A stretch of DNA of 64,000 nucleotides from Buchnera aphidicola (Muscaphis stroyani) (GCF_005080865.1 NZ_CP034861.1:124001-188000), one strand, 5' to 3'; positions 1-12,387 are shown, counted from the first letter of the stretch. Program-made: numbers and translations. Notes: generated from the letters alone by a model not told the origin.

Positions 1-1823
1 TTATTTCTATTTCTGTAAATAATAATTTTGCAAATTTAGATCATTTAATAACACAAGATTCGTTTATATTGTTTTTTGATAAAAAAGATAAGAACTCATT
101 GAAAATAATTCGACGTTCTTGTGCTCAATTATTAAGCTATGCTATTAAAATTATATGGCCTCTTTCTAAAATAGGTGAAAGTAACATTACAGAAAATGGT
201 TTTTATTGTGATGTAGAATTAGATAATTCAATAATAGAAAAAGATCTTATCTTATTAGAAAAACAAATGCATGTGCTAATAAAAAAAGAATATACTATTT
301 TTAATAAAACAATTTCTTTTAAAAAAGCATGTCAGATTTTTAAAAATAATTCTGAAATGTATAAAGTTTATTTAATAAATAAATTATCTGATCAAACAAA
401 AATTTCTTTGTATTATCATGAAGATTATATAGACATTGATACAGGAATGCAGGTATTTAATATACAATTTTGTAACAATTTTAAGTTACAAAAAATAGGA
501 GGAGTTTATTGGGATAACAATCATGAAAATAAAATGTTACAAAGAATTTATGGTACTGCTTGGGGGTCCAAAAAAGATCTAGAAGAACATTTAAAATATT
601 TAATTGAAATAGAAAAAAGAGATCATAGAAAAATAGGAAAATCTCTCAATTTATATCATATGCAAGAAGAATCTCCAGGAATGATTTTTTGGCATAATTA
701 TGGATGGATAATTTTCAATGAATTAAAAATGTTTGTTCGAGAAAAATTAAAAGAATATCAATATCAAGAGGTTAAAACACCGTTATTATTAGATAAGTCT
801 ATATGGAAACAAAGTGGTCATTGGGACAATTATAAAGATGCTATTTTTACTACTTTATCAGAGCATCGTGAATATTGTATTAAACCAATGAATTGCCCTG
901 CTCATATTCAAATTTTTAATTATGGATTAAAATCGTATCGAGATTTACCTATTCGAATATCAGAGTTTGGTAGTTGTCATCGCAATGAATCTTCAGGTTC
1001 TTTACATGGTTTAATGAGAGTTCGCAATTTTACTCAAGATGATGCTCATATATTTTGCACTGTAAATCAAGTTAGAAGTGAAATTAAAAATTGCATTAAA
1101 ATGGTATACGATTTGTATAGTATATTTAATTTTAAAAAGATATTAGTAAAATTTTCTACTCGACCAAAAAACCGAATTGGTAGTGATGAAATATGGGATC
1201 GGGCAGAAAAAGATTTGTCAGATTTGTTGATAGAAAATAATCTTTTATTTGAGTATCAAACAGGAGAAGGAGCATTTTATGGACCTAAAATTGAATTTGT
1301 TTTACAAGATTCTTTAAACAGGAACTGGCAGTGTGGCACTATTCAGCTTGATTTTTATTCTCCAATTCGTTTAAACGCATTCTATATTGATGAATATAAT
1401 AAAAGAAAAACACCTGTAATGATTCATCGTGCAATATTAGGTTCAATAGAACGATTTATAGGAATATTAATTGAGGAATGCTCTGGAAATTTGCCTACAT
1501 GGTTATCTCCCATACAAGTAGTTGTTATTAGCATTTCTAAAAAATACGCAGATTATGTGAAAAATTTAGAAAAAAAATTATCTAATCATAATATTCGCGT
1601 TAAATCAGATGTAAGAAATGAGAAAATAGGGTTTAAAATTCGAGAGCATACGTTACATCGAATTCCATATATTTTAGTGTGTGGTGAAAAAGAAATAAAT
1701 TTACAAAAAGTTTCAGTTCGTAATCGAAACGGTTACGATTTTGGAATGTTAAATATTGATTGTTTTATTAAAAAACTAAAAAAAGAAATTTTTATTAAAA
1801 GTTTTTATCAAATGGAGGAATAA
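1..1823 (+). CDS. thrS: Threonyl-tRNA synthetase, 5' end cut off by the window
   Basis: Class II synthetase that charges tRNA-Thr in the cytoplasm. The frame is open from base 3 with no real start, so the N-terminal domain is lost outside the window; E. coli ThrRS has 642 residues and about 607 are present here. The catalytic core is intact: Zn-ligand Cys in MNCPAH, His in DDAHIF, His in HRAILGS, and a C-terminal anticodon-binding domain with NEKIGFKIREHT. The editing domain is not: the E. coli HSCAH motif reads RSCAQ (bases 114-128) and DMCRGPH reads DIDTGMQ (432-452). It ends 3 bases before infC, so the two are co-transcribed. Confidence 0.97.
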   Translation, partial: ISISVNNNFANLDHLITQDSFILFFDKKDKNSLKIIRRSCAQLLSYAIKIIWPLSKIGESNITENGFYCDVELDNSIIEKDLILLEKQMHVLIKKEYTIFNKTISFKKACQIFKNNSEMYKVYLINKLSDQTKISLYYHEDYIDIDTGMQVFNIQFCNNFKLQKIGGVYWDNNHENKMLQRIYGTAWGSKKDLEEHLKYLIEIEKRDHRKIGKSLNLYHMQEESPGMIFWHNYGWIIFNELKMFVREKLKEYQYQEVKTPLLLDKSIWKQSGHWDNYKDAIFTTLSEHREYCIKPMNCPAHIQIFNYGLKSYRDLPIRISEFGSCHRNESSGSLHGLMRVRNFTQDDAHIFCTVNQVRSEIKNCIKMVYDLYSIFNFKKILVKFSTRPKNRIGSDEIWDRAEKDLSDLLIENNLLFEYQTGEGAFYGPKIEFVLQDSLNRNWQCGTIQLDFYSPIRLNAFYIDEYNKRKTPVMIHRAILGSIERFIGILIEECSGNLPTWLSPIQVVVISISKKYADYVKNLEKKLSNHNIRVKSDVRNEKIGFKIREHTLHRIPYILVCGEKEINLQKVSVRNRNGYDFGMLNIDCFIKKLKKEIFIKSFYQMEE

Positions 1824-1826
1824 AGT

Positions 1827-2366
1827 ATTAAAGGCGGAAAACGAATTCAATTTATACGTCCTAATCGTATTAATGGTGAAATACGAGCTATTAAAGTTCG
1901 ACTAACAGGTGTTGACGGCGATAAAAATGGCATAGTTAATTTACGTGAAGCTTTGGAAAAAGCCGAAGAATTAGGGCTAGATTTAGTTGAAATTAGTCCA
2001 AATGCTGAACCTCCAGTTTGCCGTATTATGGACTATGGAAAATTTCTTTATGAAAAAAGCAAATCTTCTAAAGAACAGAAAAAAAAACAAAAAGTAATTC
2101 AAGTTAAAGAAATTAAATTTCGGCCTGGAACAGACGAAGGAGATTATCAAGTTAAACTTAGAAATTTAATTCGTTTTTTAGAAGATGGAGATAAAGTAAA
2201 AATTACTTTGCGATTTAGAGGTCGTGAAATGGCACATCAAAAAATTGGAGTAAACGTATTAAACAGATTAAAAAATGATTTAATTAAGATTGCTATCGTT
2301 GAATCATTTCCATCTAAAATTGAAGGTCGTCAAATGATTATGGTTTTAGCACCAAAGAAAAAATAA
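1827..2366 (+). CDS. infC: Translation initiation factor IF-3 with AUU start
   Basis: IF-3 binds the 30S subunit and checks the start codon. No ATG, GTG or TTG fits the N terminus, but an in-frame ATT at 1827 gives MKGGKRIQ and a protein of 179 residues (E. coli 180), preceded by a GGAGG ribosome site at 1814-1818 inside the end of thrS. E. coli infC also starts with AUU, which lets IF-3 repress its own synthesis; the same control is inferred here. The next in-frame usable codon, TTG at 1953, would delete 42 conserved residues. Both IF-3 domains and the lysine-rich linker are visible. Confidence 0.97.
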   Translation: MKGGKRIQFIRPNRINGEIRAIKVRLTGVDGDKNGIVNLREALEKAEELGLDLVEISPNAEPPVCRIMDYGKFLYEKSKSSKEQKKKQKVIQVKEIKFRPGTDEGDYQVKLRNLIRFLEDGDKVKITLRFRGREMAHQKIGVNVLNRLKNDLIKIAIVESFPSKIEGRQMIMVLAPKKK

Positions 2367-2438
2367 TATTTTAATCAGATGTTTTTAGAAACAAATTTGT
2401 TATATTTTCCCATTTTTATAATTAAAATGAAATATTTT

Positions 2439-2636
2439 ATGCCAAAAATTAAAACCTTAAAAAGTGCAGTAAAAAGATTCAAAAAAACTGCATCTGGTAA
2501 ATTTAAACGAAAACAAGCGAATTTACGTCATATTTTAACTAAAAAAACTACAACTAAAAAACGTCATCTTCGTTTTAAAACTATGGTGTCTAAAGGAGAT
2601 ACAGATAGAGTAAAATCTTTTTTACCATATGCATAA
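2439..2636 (+). CDS. rpmI: 50S ribosomal protein L35
   Basis: Small basic protein of the large ribosomal subunit, 65 residues, the same length as in E. coli, beginning [16 protein letters not shown]. An open frame extends upstream to 2379, but the ATG at 2439 gives the family N terminus, so the upstream part is rejected. It lies between infC and rplT as in E. coli. In that species L20 represses rpmI-rplT by binding the leader mRNA; whether this survives here cannot be read by eye. Confidence 0.97.
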   Translation: MPKIKTLKSAVKRFKKTASGKFKRKQANLRHILTKKTTTKKRHLRFKTMVSKGDTDRVKSFLPYA

Positions 2637-2677
2637 ATTTTTATAAAGATTTTTAAGAATAGGAGAGCACATATAAA

Positions 2678-3034
2678 ATGGCTCGTGTAAAACGTGGCGT
2701 AATGGCGCACGCTCGTCACAAGAAAATCTTAAAACAAGCAAAGGGTTATTATGGAGCCCGTTCTCGTGTATATAGAGTCGCATGCCAAGCAGTTATTAAA
2801 GCCGGTCAGTATGCTTATCGTGATAGACGTCAAAGAAAAAGACAATTTCGTCGCTTGTGGATTACTCGTATTAATGCTGTAGTTCGTCAAAGCCGAATGT
2901 CTTATAGTAATTTTATTTTTGGCTTAAAGAAATTATCAATAAATATCAATCGAAAAGTACTATCTGATATAGCTGTTCATGATGAATTTGCATTTAGTTC
3001 TTTAATACAAAAAGTAAAAGAAGCTTTATTATAA
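2678..3034 (+). CDS. rplT: 50S ribosomal protein L20
   Basis: Early-assembly 23S rRNA-binding protein, 118 residues as in E. coli, starting [16 protein letters not shown], with the long basic N-terminal tail and the conserved [12 protein letters not shown] stretch. An AGGAG ribosome site lies at 2661-2665. In E. coli L20 is also a translational repressor of the L35-L20 unit. A GC-rich hairpin follows the stop codon at 3053-3084. Confidence 0.97.
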   Translation: MARVKRGVMAHARHKKILKQAKGYYGARSRVYRVACQAVIKAGQYAYRDRRQRKRQFRRLWITRINAVVRQSRMSYSNFIFGLKKLSININRKVLSDIAVHDEFAFSSLIQKVKEALL

Positions 3035-3052
3035 ATAGCATTTTTGAAATTT

Positions 3053-3084
3053 AAAGAGGGGGATTCAATCTCCCCTTCCTCTTT
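3053..3084 (+). terminator. Hairpin after rplT, terminator or attenuator-like
   Basis: The arms AAAGAGG (3053-3059) and CCTCTTT (3078-3084) pair fully, and inside them GGGA pairs with TCCC around a short loop with a three-base bulge. No clear T-tract follows, so it may be a leaky terminator or mRNA 3' end stabiliser. In E. coli this place holds the pheST attenuator with the Phe-rich pheM leader peptide. I find no Phe-rich short frame between 3035 and 3218. Confidence 0.6.
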
Positions 3085-3218
3085 ATATGCATTTAATGGA
3101 ATGAAATGTTTTAACATCAATTAAAAATACAAGATTTTATCAATATTTGGTTAAACAGATCAATAAGTTTTAAAAAATTTTATTTTATTAAAATTAAACG
3201 ATAAAAAAGAATATAATA

Positions 3219-4208
3219 ATGTTAATATTAAAAAAAATACTAAAATCTATAAAATCAGATATAAAAAAATCAAATACTATAGAAAATTTAGAAGTAATAC
3301 GGTTAAAATACTTAGGAAAGAAAGGAATTATAAATGCTTTTTTTAAAAAAATAAAAAATTTTTCATTAAAACAAAAAAAAGAATATAGTTATGTAATTAA
3401 TAATATTAAGCTAGAAACAGTAGAAAAAATTAATCAAAAAAAAATACAATTAAATACAATTCTTTTTGATCAAAAAATTAAAAAAGAAAACATTGATGTG
3501 TCTTTACCAGGTCGTCGTATTAGAAATGGATCTCGACACCCTATAGCTACTACTATTAATTATATTCAAGATTTTTTTTTAAAAATTGGGTTTCAGATAG
3601 TAAAAGGACCTGAAATAGAAGATGAATATCATAATTTTGATGCATTAAATATTTCTAAGACTCATCCTTCACGGGACAGTCATGATACGTTTTGGTTTGA
3701 TAGTAATAAATTGCTAAGAACTCAAACTTCCAGTATGCAAATTCGAGTTATGGAAAAAGAAAAACCACCAATTAGATTCATTGTTCCTGGCAAAGTCTAT
3801 CGAAATGACTGCGATTCTACACATACGCCTATGTTTCATCAAATTGAAGGATTAATTGTTGATACTAAAGTAAATTTTTCTAATTTAAAGTGGATAATAT
3901 ATAATTTTTTATATAATTTTTTTGGTAAATACGTTTCAATTAAATTTCGTCCATCTTATTTTCCTTTTACAGTTCCTTCTGCAGAAGTAGATATTTCTAT
4001 TAATAATAGAGATTCATTAGAAATATTAGGATGCGGAATGGTTCACCCTCAAGTTTTAAAAAATGTAAATATTGATTCTCATATGTATTCCGCTTGTGCA
4101 TTTGGAATTGGTGTAGAGCGAATGGCTATGTTGCGTTATGGAATTGCTGATATTCGATATTTTTTTGAAAATGATTTAAGATTTTTGAGTCAATTTAAAT
4201 ATAAATAG
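3219..4208 (+). CDS. pheS: Phenylalanyl-tRNA synthetase alpha subunit
   Basis: Catalytic subunit of the (alpha-beta)2 enzyme that charges tRNA-Phe. It has 329 residues (E. coli 327), with an N-terminal coiled-coil arm rich in Lys and Asn, class II motif 2 around FIVPGKVYRNDCDSTHTPMFHQIEG, and motif 3 in GIGVERMAMLRYGI near the C terminus. The motifs are well conserved while the coiled coil has drifted toward Lys, Asn and Ile. It ends 9 bases before pheT, so the two subunits are translated together. Confidence 0.96.
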   Translation: MLILKKILKSIKSDIKKSNTIENLEVIRLKYLGKKGIINAFFKKIKNFSLKQKKEYSYVINNIKLETVEKINQKKIQLNTILFDQKIKKENIDVSLPGRRIRNGSRHPIATTINYIQDFFLKIGFQIVKGPEIEDEYHNFDALNISKTHPSRDSHDTFWFDSNKLLRTQTSSMQIRVMEKEKPPIRFIVPGKVYRNDCDSTHTPMFHQIEGLIVDTKVNFSNLKWIIYNFLYNFFGKYVSIKFRPSYFPFTVPSAEVDISINNRDSLEILGCGMVHPQVLKNVNIDSHMYSACAFGIGVERMAMLRYGIADIRYFFENDLRFLSQFKYK

Positions 4209-4217
4209 CGAGATAAA

Positions 4218-6608
4218 ATGAAATTTAGTGAAGAATGGCTGCATCAATGGGTAAACCCACCAATTAACATTGATCAATTATGCGACCAAATGACTGATTT
4301 TGGATTGGAAATAGAACATAGATATAAATTTAGACCCTTGTTTCAAGATGTTGTAGTTGGAAAAATAGTCCATTGTGTGCCTCACTTTAAATCAGATAAA
4401 TTAAAAGTTACAAAAGTAGATGTTGGAAGTAAAGATTTGTTAAACATTGTATGTGGAGCTACTAATTGCCGAAGTGGAATTAAAGTAGCAGTAGCAAGTG
4501 TTGGTGCTATTTTACCTAATAATTTAAAAATTAAAATAAAAAAGATACAAAATGAATTATCAGAAGGTATGATTTGTTCCTTTTTTGAATTAGGAATATT
4601 TAATCGAAGTAATACCATTATTGAGTTAAATGAAAAAGCCATTGTAGGATCTAATGTCAATGATTATTTTAGATTGAAAGACAATATCATTAAAATTTCT
4701 ATTTTACCTAATCAATCTGATAATTTAAGTATTTTAGGAATAGCTCGAAACGTAGCAGCGATAAATGAGTTATCTAAACCAGTTTTAAAAACTAAAAATA
4801 TTGTTAATGATATTAAAAATATATTTTGTATTAATATTAAAGATACACAAGAATGTTTAAATTACATGGGAAGAATTATTAAAAATGTTAACATTAAAAT
4901 TGAAACTCCATTTTGGATGAAAAAAAAACTATTTCTTTGTGATTCTTTATCTGATAATGTTATTAAAAATATTATAAGCTATGTATTAATTGAAATAGGA
5001 CAGCCATTAAATGTTTTAAATTCAGATAAAATTTCTCAGTCGATCACTATAAGAATGTCCAAAAATAAAGAAGAATTTTTTTATAAAAAAAATGAAACAT
5101 TTATCTTAAATAAAAATATAATAGTTATATCTGATAATAAAAAAATACTTTCAATTCCTGGAAATACTAATTCTTATCTTTGTGATTTTGATAATAATTG
5201 TAAAAATATATTTTTAAGTTCATATTTAATCAGTAAACAATCAATTTTTGATATTATTGAAACTACTAAGATAAATAAGATATTAGAATATTACAAGCAT
5301 GGAATTGATTCTGAAATGCAATATTATGCTTTAGAATATGCTACTGATTTGATTTTAAAAATATGCGGCGGAAATTCTGGACCTATTGTAATAGATAAAA
5401 CAAATGATGCACGTTTTAAAAATAAAAAAATTAAAATGTATTTAATTAAGTTAAATAAAATATCTGGAATTTTTATTGATAATAAAACCATTTCTAATAT
5501 TTTAAAGCGTCTTGATTATATATTTACTTTTAAACAAACATACTGGGAAGTTATCGCTCCTAGTTGGAGATTTGATATATTAATTGAAGAAGATGTAATA
5601 AACGATATTCTTCGAATATATGGTTATAATAATATTCCTTCTTTTCCATTAAAAGAAAATTTAAATATTAAACCAGTAAATAGTAAGATAAAAGATAATT
5701 TTTCTGAAATATCATCTTCTTTATTAATTAATAAAGGTTATTATGAAGCTATAACTTATGGGTTTGTAGATCCTCATGTTCAAAATTTAATTTTTCCCAA
5801 TCAAGAAAAATTATTAATATCTAATCCTATATCTAAAGACACATCATCCATGCGTTTATCTTTATGGCCTGGTTTGATAAAAACAGTATCTTATAATCAA
5901 AATCGTAATCAAGATAGCATTCGTTTTTTTGAGATCGGACTGTGTTTTTCTTTAAATTCTCAAAAAAATCTTGAAATCAATCAAGATCTTTTTTTAGGAG
6001 CCGCAATAAGTGGAAAATATTCTAAAGATCATTGGGATTATACTTCAAAAAAAGTAGATTTTTATGATTTAAAAGGAGATTTAGAATGTGTGTTTGAATT
6101 AATATGTGGCTTAAAAAATATAGAATTTAGAAAAAATAATATAACAGGATTACATCCTGAACAGTGCGCTTCTATTTATTTTCAAAACAATTTTATTGGA
6201 AATATTGGAGCAATTGATCCAAGATTAGAAAATCAATTAAATTTAAATGATTCGGTTTTTGTATTTGAAATTTGTTTAGATAAAATCACATTTTTTAAAT
6301 TAGATACAATAGAAAAAATTTCAAAATTTCCCATTAGTCGTCGTGATATTTCAATATTAATATCAGATAATATTATTATTTCAGATATTTTACGAGCATG
6401 CGAAAAGTTTTTTATTGATAAAAAAGTAGAAATTAATCTTTTTGACGTGTATTCTTGTACAAAATTTTTGAATACACAAAAAAGTATAGGAATCAGTTTT
6501 ACTTTTCAAGATCAAAAAAAAACGCTAAAAGAAAATGAAATTAATTTAATGATTGACTCTTGTTTAAAAGAATTAAATAAAAAATTTCAAGTGATTTTAA
6601 GGAAATAA
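4218..6608 (+). CDS. pheT: Phenylalanyl-tRNA synthetase beta subunit, editing site degenerate
   Basis: Structural, tRNA-binding and normally proofreading subunit of PheRS, 796 residues (E. coli 795). Domains in order: EMAP-like tRNA-binding fold (about 40-150), B3/B4 editing region (about 210-390), B5 and catalytic-like core, and a C-terminal anticodon domain (about 700-796). The B3/B4 region has lost its hallmarks: GQPLHAFD is GQPLNVLN (Asn265), the GGE turn is missing, the catalytic Glu334 is Ser334 (bases 5217-5219), and YERGVD reads YYKHGID. The ribosome-binding and synthetase parts are better kept. It is followed by ihfA after 4 bases. Confidence 0.95.
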   Translation: MKFSEEWLHQWVNPPINIDQLCDQMTDFGLEIEHRYKFRPLFQDVVVGKIVHCVPHFKSDKLKVTKVDVGSKDLLNIVCGATNCRSGIKVAVASVGAILPNNLKIKIKKIQNELSEGMICSFFELGIFNRSNTIIELNEKAIVGSNVNDYFRLKDNIIKISILPNQSDNLSILGIARNVAAINELSKPVLKTKNIVNDIKNIFCINIKDTQECLNYMGRIIKNVNIKIETPFWMKKKLFLCDSLSDNVIKNIISYVLIEIGQPLNVLNSDKISQSITIRMSKNKEEFFYKKNETFILNKNIIVISDNKKILSIPGNTNSYLCDFDNNCKNIFLSSYLISKQSIFDIIETTKINKILEYYKHGIDSEMQYYALEYATDLILKICGGNSGPIVIDKTNDARFKNKKIKMYLIKLNKISGIFIDNKTISNILKRLDYIFTFKQTYWEVIAPSWRFDILIEEDVINDILRIYGYNNIPSFPLKENLNIKPVNSKIKDNFSEISSSLLINKGYYEAITYGFVDPHVQNLIFPNQEKLLISNPISKDTSSMRLSLWPGLIKTVSYNQNRNQDSIRFFEIGLCFSLNSQKNLEINQDLFLGAAISGKYSKDHWDYTSKKVDFYDLKGDLECVFELICGLKNIEFRKNNITGLHPEQCASIYFQNNFIGNIGAIDPRLENQLNLNDSVFVFEICLDKITFFKLDTIEKISKFPISRRDISILISDNIIISDILRACEKFFIDKKVEINLFDVYSCTKFLNTQKSIGISFTFQDQKKTLKENEINLMIDSCLKELNKKFQVILRK

Positions 6609-6612
6609 ATAC

Positions 6613-6915
6613 ATGGTTTTGACAAAATCCGAAATTTCGGATCATTTATTTGAAAAATTAAATTTAACTAAAAGAGATTCAAAAGAATTTGTTGAATTTT
6701 TTTTCGAAGAAGTAAGGAAATCATTAGAAAATGGAGAGGATGTAAAGTTATCTGGATTTGGAAATTTTCGACTTAAAAATAAAAAAGAACGTCCTGGTCG
6801 AAATCCAAAAACAGGAAAAAAAGTATCTATTTCATCTAGACGTGTAGTAACTTTTAAAGCTGGTCAAAAATTAAAAAATAGAATTGATAACTATTTAATA
6901 AAAGTAAAGCAGTGA
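6613..6915 (+). CDS. ihfA: Integration host factor alpha subunit
   Basis: DNA-bending HU/IHF family protein, 100 residues (E. coli 99). It shows the family core [25 protein letters not shown], including the DNA-intercalating Pro of the beta arm, and a C-terminal helix. It lies 4 bases behind pheT, as in the E. coli pheST-ihfA operon. The partner subunit IhfB is not in the window, so whether it works as heterodimer or homodimer is unknown. It is also called himA. Confidence 0.95.
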   Translation: MVLTKSEISDHLFEKLNLTKRDSKEFVEFFFEEVRKSLENGEDVKLSGFGNFRLKNKKERPGRNPKTGKKVSISSRRVVTFKAGQKLKNRIDNYLIKVKQ

Positions 6916-8891
<1,976 letters not shown>

Positions 8892-8917
8892 TGATATATA
8901 TCTATTAAGGATACTAT

Positions 8918-9253
8918 ATGAGCTTTTTTATTCAAAATGCAATGGCTTCTGAAAATACATCCTCTGAAGGTAATTCTTATTCTTTAATTTTTATGTTAGT
9001 TATTTTTTTGTTGTTTTTTTATTTTGTGCTTTTTCGTCCTCAACAAAAAAAAGCTCAAGAACATAAAAATCTTATGAATTCTATTACTAAAGATGATGAA
9101 GTCATAACGACTAGCGGTTTAGTTGGTCGAGTAAATAAAGTTACAAAAAATGGATACGTTTTACTTTCGTTAAATAATGAAACAGAAGTATGCATAAAAA
9201 AAAATTTTATAGCATCTGTGATTCCAAAAGGAACTTTAAATTCTTTACTATAA
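8918..9253 (+). CDS. yajC: Sec translocon accessory protein YajC
   Basis: Small inner-membrane protein that associates with SecDF-YidC in E. coli; 111 residues (E. coli 110). A single transmembrane helix (about residues 21-41) is followed by FRPQQKKAQEHKNLMNSI, the family signature, and a soluble beta-rich tail with the GLVGRV motif. In E. coli secD and secF come next, but here the strand changes after yajC, so the usual partners are not encoded at this locus. Confidence 0.94.
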   Translation: MSFFIQNAMASENTSSEGNSYSLIFMLVIFLLFFYFVLFRPQQKKAQEHKNLMNSITKDDEVITTSGLVGRVNKVTKNGYVLLSLNNETEVCIKKNFIASVIPKGTLNSLL

Positions 9254-9351
9254 ATTAAATATATATTTAGATGTAAAATTTTTTATTTTTGATTAAGCAA
9301 GTATAAGTCTATATACTTTAAGTGTTAATCTAAAATATCTGACATTTTTAA

Positions 9352-9377
9352 TTTAATAAAAATGCATTTTTATTAAA
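9352..9377. terminator. Perfect 26-bp palindrome between convergent yajC and glyS
   Basis: Bases 9352-9377 form an uninterrupted palindrome centred on TGCA (13 bases each side). It sits between the stop codons of yajC (+) and glyS (-), with A and T runs on both sides, which fits a two-way terminator. All but one pair per arm are A-T, so the RNA hairpin would be weak, and chance in AT-rich DNA is possible. Confidence 0.5.
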
Positions 9378-9382
9378 AAATT

Positions 9383-11476
9383 TTAGAATAAATATTTAAA
9401 ATTTGTAATTTTTAAAAAAGTTTTTTTTATTAATCTTAATATCGCTAACCTGTTTGCTTTTATTTCAGAATTAGAATGATATATTTTGACCTTTTCAAAA
9501 AAATTATTTATAGGATTTTTAAATTCATGCATCTTTATTAAGATATCTTTATATTTTTGATTTAAAAAAAGATTTTTGGTTTCATCAATAAACTTATTAA
9601 TTTTGTTGAGTAAAATTTTTTCTTCTTTTTCTTGAATTAAATGAACGTTAATATTTTTTAAATTTTCTTGGTTATGATTTTCTATTATATTATGTATTCT
9701 TTTAATTGATGTTATAATTGATTTTGACGAACTTAAAGTCCGGAAATAAGATATTGCTTTAATTCTTTTATGAATATCTATCAGTTGTGTTAATTTACAT
9801 GATAATACTGATTGTATAATTTTAATATTATATCCTTTTTTTTCATATAAATAAAACAATCGCGACATAAAAAATTTAATTATTTGATTGTAAATTTTTG
9901 AACAATTAACTTCTTTTTGATGTAAAAAAATACTTTTTTTTATTAATTTTTTAAAATCTAAAATTATTTTTTTTTCTATTATAATACGAAGTATTCCTAT
10001 TGATAAGCGCCTTAATGCAAACGGATCTTTATTTGAAGTAGGAATTCTATTAATACAAAACATACCAGTTATAGTGTCCATCTTGTCTGCAATAGATAAT
10101 GATGCACCTATAACGCTTAATGGTAATTTATCACCTGAAAAAGATGGCAAATATTGCTCTTTAATAGCAATAGAAACTTCTTCATTGATTTCTGGATCCA
10201 TACAGGTGTAATACATACCTATAATACCTTGTAATTCTGGAAATTCATATACCATGTCGCTTATTAAATCACATTTAGAAAGAAGCGCTGCTTGAATTGC
10301 GTTTTTTATATTATTATTTGTATTCTGAGAAATCCACTCCATGAGAAATTTTAAACGAAATGTTTTTTCATATAAAGATCCAAGATCTTGATAAAATAAA
10401 ATATTTTTAAGATATGGTAGATAATTTTTTAATTTAATTTTTTTATCTTTTTTTAAAAAAAACTCAGTATCTGATAATCTTGCATGCATAACTTTTTCAT
10501 ATCCTATAATATTTTGATCCGGTTTTTTTGAACTAATGTTTGAAATAAATATAAAATATGGAAGAACTTCTTCTTTATGATTGCATATTGTAAAACATTT
10601 TTGAAGTTTTTCTATGGTATAAATTAATATTTCTTTTGGAATTTTTAAAAATTTTTTTTTAAAATTCGCTAAAAATGCAATTGGAGATTCTACTGAAGAA
10701 GTGGCTTCTTCAATTAAAGGGTTGTTAAGATTTATAGTTCCATTAACTTTTTGAACCGTTTCTTCAAGAATTTTTTTAATTTTTTGTTTTCTATCATTAT
10801 AATTTGCTATTATTTTTTCTTTTTGTAACAGGATTAAAGGGTATTCTTTAGCGTTTTTAATTATTATTTTTTTTTCTTTTGAGGATAAATGATTATGTAA
10901 AATATTATTGGAAGGAATATTAAATATCTTTGATGAAATTACATCATCATTTAATAACATAACAATGTTACGAATAGGACGACAAAATTTTTGATTAGTT
11001 CTTTCCCATCTCATTGTTTTTTCAATGCAAATTTTTTTTAGAGAAAATTCAATACATTTCGGAAGTAAGGACACAGCTGATTCTTGTTTTATTTTTTTTT
11101 GATAAAAAAGCCATTCTCCTTTATTATTTTTTAAACGTTTGGCTTCATTAATATTAATTCCACAGTATCGAGCCCAAAGTTGAGCTGAATTTGTAGGTCT
11201 TCCATCTTTATCAAAAGCATTTACAATAGATGGACCTTTTTTATTTTTGATTATAATTTTTTCAGAAATATCAATACCTTGGATTTTTAAAGCTAATCTT
11301 CTAGGAGTAGCAAACCAATGAATTGATTCATAAAAAATATTATATAATTTTAATTCTTTTATAAAATTTATGTAAAAAGAATGAGCTATGTTGTAAAGAA
11401 GTGCAGCTGGAATTTCTTCAGTTCCTATTTCTATTAAAAAAATATTTTTTGTTAAATTTTCTTTTTTTGTTAGCAT
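9383..11476 (-). CDS. glyS: Glycyl-tRNA synthetase beta subunit
   Basis: tRNA-binding subunit of the alpha2-beta2 bacterial GlyRS, 697 residues (E. coli 689). The N terminus [15 protein letters not shown], the middle [22 protein letters not shown] (HD-like part) and [12 protein letters not shown]...DPFALRR segments are conserved; the C-terminal anticodon-binding part has drifted to Lys and Ile. The start ATG at 11476 lies within the last codons of glyQ (7-base overlap), so translation of the subunits is coupled. Confidence 0.95.
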   Translation of the reverse strand: MLTKKENLTKNIFLIEIGTEEIPAALLYNIAHSFYINFIKELKLYNIFYESIHWFATPRRLALKIQGIDISEKIIIKNKKGPSIVNAFDKDGRPTNSAQLWARYCGININEAKRLKNNKGEWLFYQKKIKQESAVSLLPKCIEFSLKKICIEKTMRWERTNQKFCRPIRNIVMLLNDDVISSKIFNIPSNNILHNHLSSKEKKIIIKNAKEYPLILLQKEKIIANYNDRKQKIKKILEETVQKVNGTINLNNPLIEEATSSVESPIAFLANFKKKFLKIPKEILIYTIEKLQKCFTICNHKEEVLPYFIFISNISSKKPDQNIIGYEKVMHARLSDTEFFLKKDKKIKLKNYLPYLKNILFYQDLGSLYEKTFRLKFLMEWISQNTNNNIKNAIQAALLSKCDLISDMVYEFPELQGIIGMYYTCMDPEINEEVSIAIKEQYLPSFSGDKLPLSVIGASLSIADKMDTITGMFCINRIPTSNKDPFALRRLSIGILRIIIEKKIILDFKKLIKKSIFLHQKEVNCSKIYNQIIKFFMSRLFYLYEKKGYNIKIIQSVLSCKLTQLIDIHKRIKAISYFRTLSSSKSIITSIKRIHNIIENHNQENLKNINVHLIQEKEEKILLNKINKFIDETKNLFLNQKYKDILIKMHEFKNPINNFFEKVKIYHSNSEIKANRLAILRLIKKTFLKITNFKYLF

Positions 11477-12387
11477 AAAGGAAATCCTAATTTTTTTCTT
11501 TCTAAAAAATAATGTTGAGCTACTTTTTTAGTGAGCGCTCTAATGCGCAAAATATAATTTTGACGTTCATTATGAGAAACTGCTCTTCTGGCATCTAGCA
11601 GATTAAATATGTGATTAGCTTGTATTATTTTTTCATATGAAACTAATAATAAAGGTGATTTTAGAGAAAGTAATTGTTCAGCTTCTTTTATATATTGCTC
11701 AAAAGAATTGAATAACAAATTAATATCAGAATATTGAAAATTATATTGAGATTGTTCTATTTCATTTTTTTTAAAAATATGACCGTAAGTAATATGATTA
11801 TTGTTTTTTGTATTCCAAACAAGTTTATATACATCAGATACATTTTGAATATGCATTGCAATTCGTTCTAATCCATAAGTTATTTCTACTGTAACCGGAT
11901 CGCATTCTAAACTACCTACTTGTTGAAAATACGTAAATTGCGTAATTTCCATTCCATTTAACCATACCTCCCAACCAATCCCCCAAGCTCCTAAAGTAGG
12001 ATTTTCCCAATTATCTTCAGAAAAACGTATGTCATGCATTTTTTCGTTTATCTGTAATAAATTTAATGATTGTAGATACATTTTTTGAATATTTTCAGGT
12101 GGAGGTTTCATGATAACTTGAAATTGATAATAGTGTTGTAATCGATTAGGATTCTTGCTATATCTTCCATCAGCAGGTCGTCTGCAAGCTTGAGTGTATG
12201 CTGCTTTAATTGGCTCAGGTCCTATTGCTCCTAAAAACGTTACTGGATGAAATGTTCCCGCTCCAACAGGAAGGTCTAATGGTTGAAAAATAGTACATTC
12301 TTGTTTAGACCAATATTTTTGTAATATTAAAATTAAATCATAAAAATTATTTTTATAGTTTTTCATTTTTGTCTGAAATGATCGCAT
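11470..12387 (-). CDS. glyQ: Glycyl-tRNA synthetase alpha subunit
   Basis: Catalytic subunit of the tetrameric class II GlyRS, 305 residues (E. coli 303). Highly conserved blocks are [57 protein letters not shown] and [12 protein letters not shown]. Two starts are possible: ATG at 12387, used here, or ATG at 12366, which matches the E. coli N terminus better; neither has a strong ribosome site. It overlaps glyS by 7 bases. Confidence 0.95.
   Translation of the reverse strand: MRSFQTKMKNYKNNFYDLILILQKYWSKQECTIFQPLDLPVGAGTFHPVTFLGAIGPEPIKAAYTQACRRPADGRYSKNPNRLQHYYQFQVIMKPPPENIQKMYLQSLNLLQINEKMHDIRFSEDNWENPTLGAWGIGWEVWLNGMEITQFTYFQQVGSLECDPVTVEITYGLERIAMHIQNVSDVYKLVWNTKNNNHITYGHIFKKNEIEQSQYNFQYSDINLLFNSFEQYIKEAEQLLSLKSPLLLVSYEKIIQANHIFNLLDARRAVSHNERQNYILRIRALTKKVAQHYFLERKKLGFPLC

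Noticed and set aside
1953..2366. infC starting at TTG 1953
   Set aside because: It would drop 42 residues that match IF-3; ATT at 1827 fits the family and has a good ribosome site.
2379..2636. Longer rpmI starting at 2379
   Set aside because: The extra 20 residues are unlike any L35; the ATG at 2439 gives the full 65-residue protein.
3053..3084. tRNA T-arm-like sequence (GGGGGATTCAATCTCCCC) after rplT
   Set aside because: There is no anticodon arm, D arm or acceptor partner upstream; it is a plain hairpin.
11470..11476. glyQ-glyS fusion
   Set aside because: The genes overlap by 7 bases in different frames and each has its own stop and start, so they are separate coupled genes.
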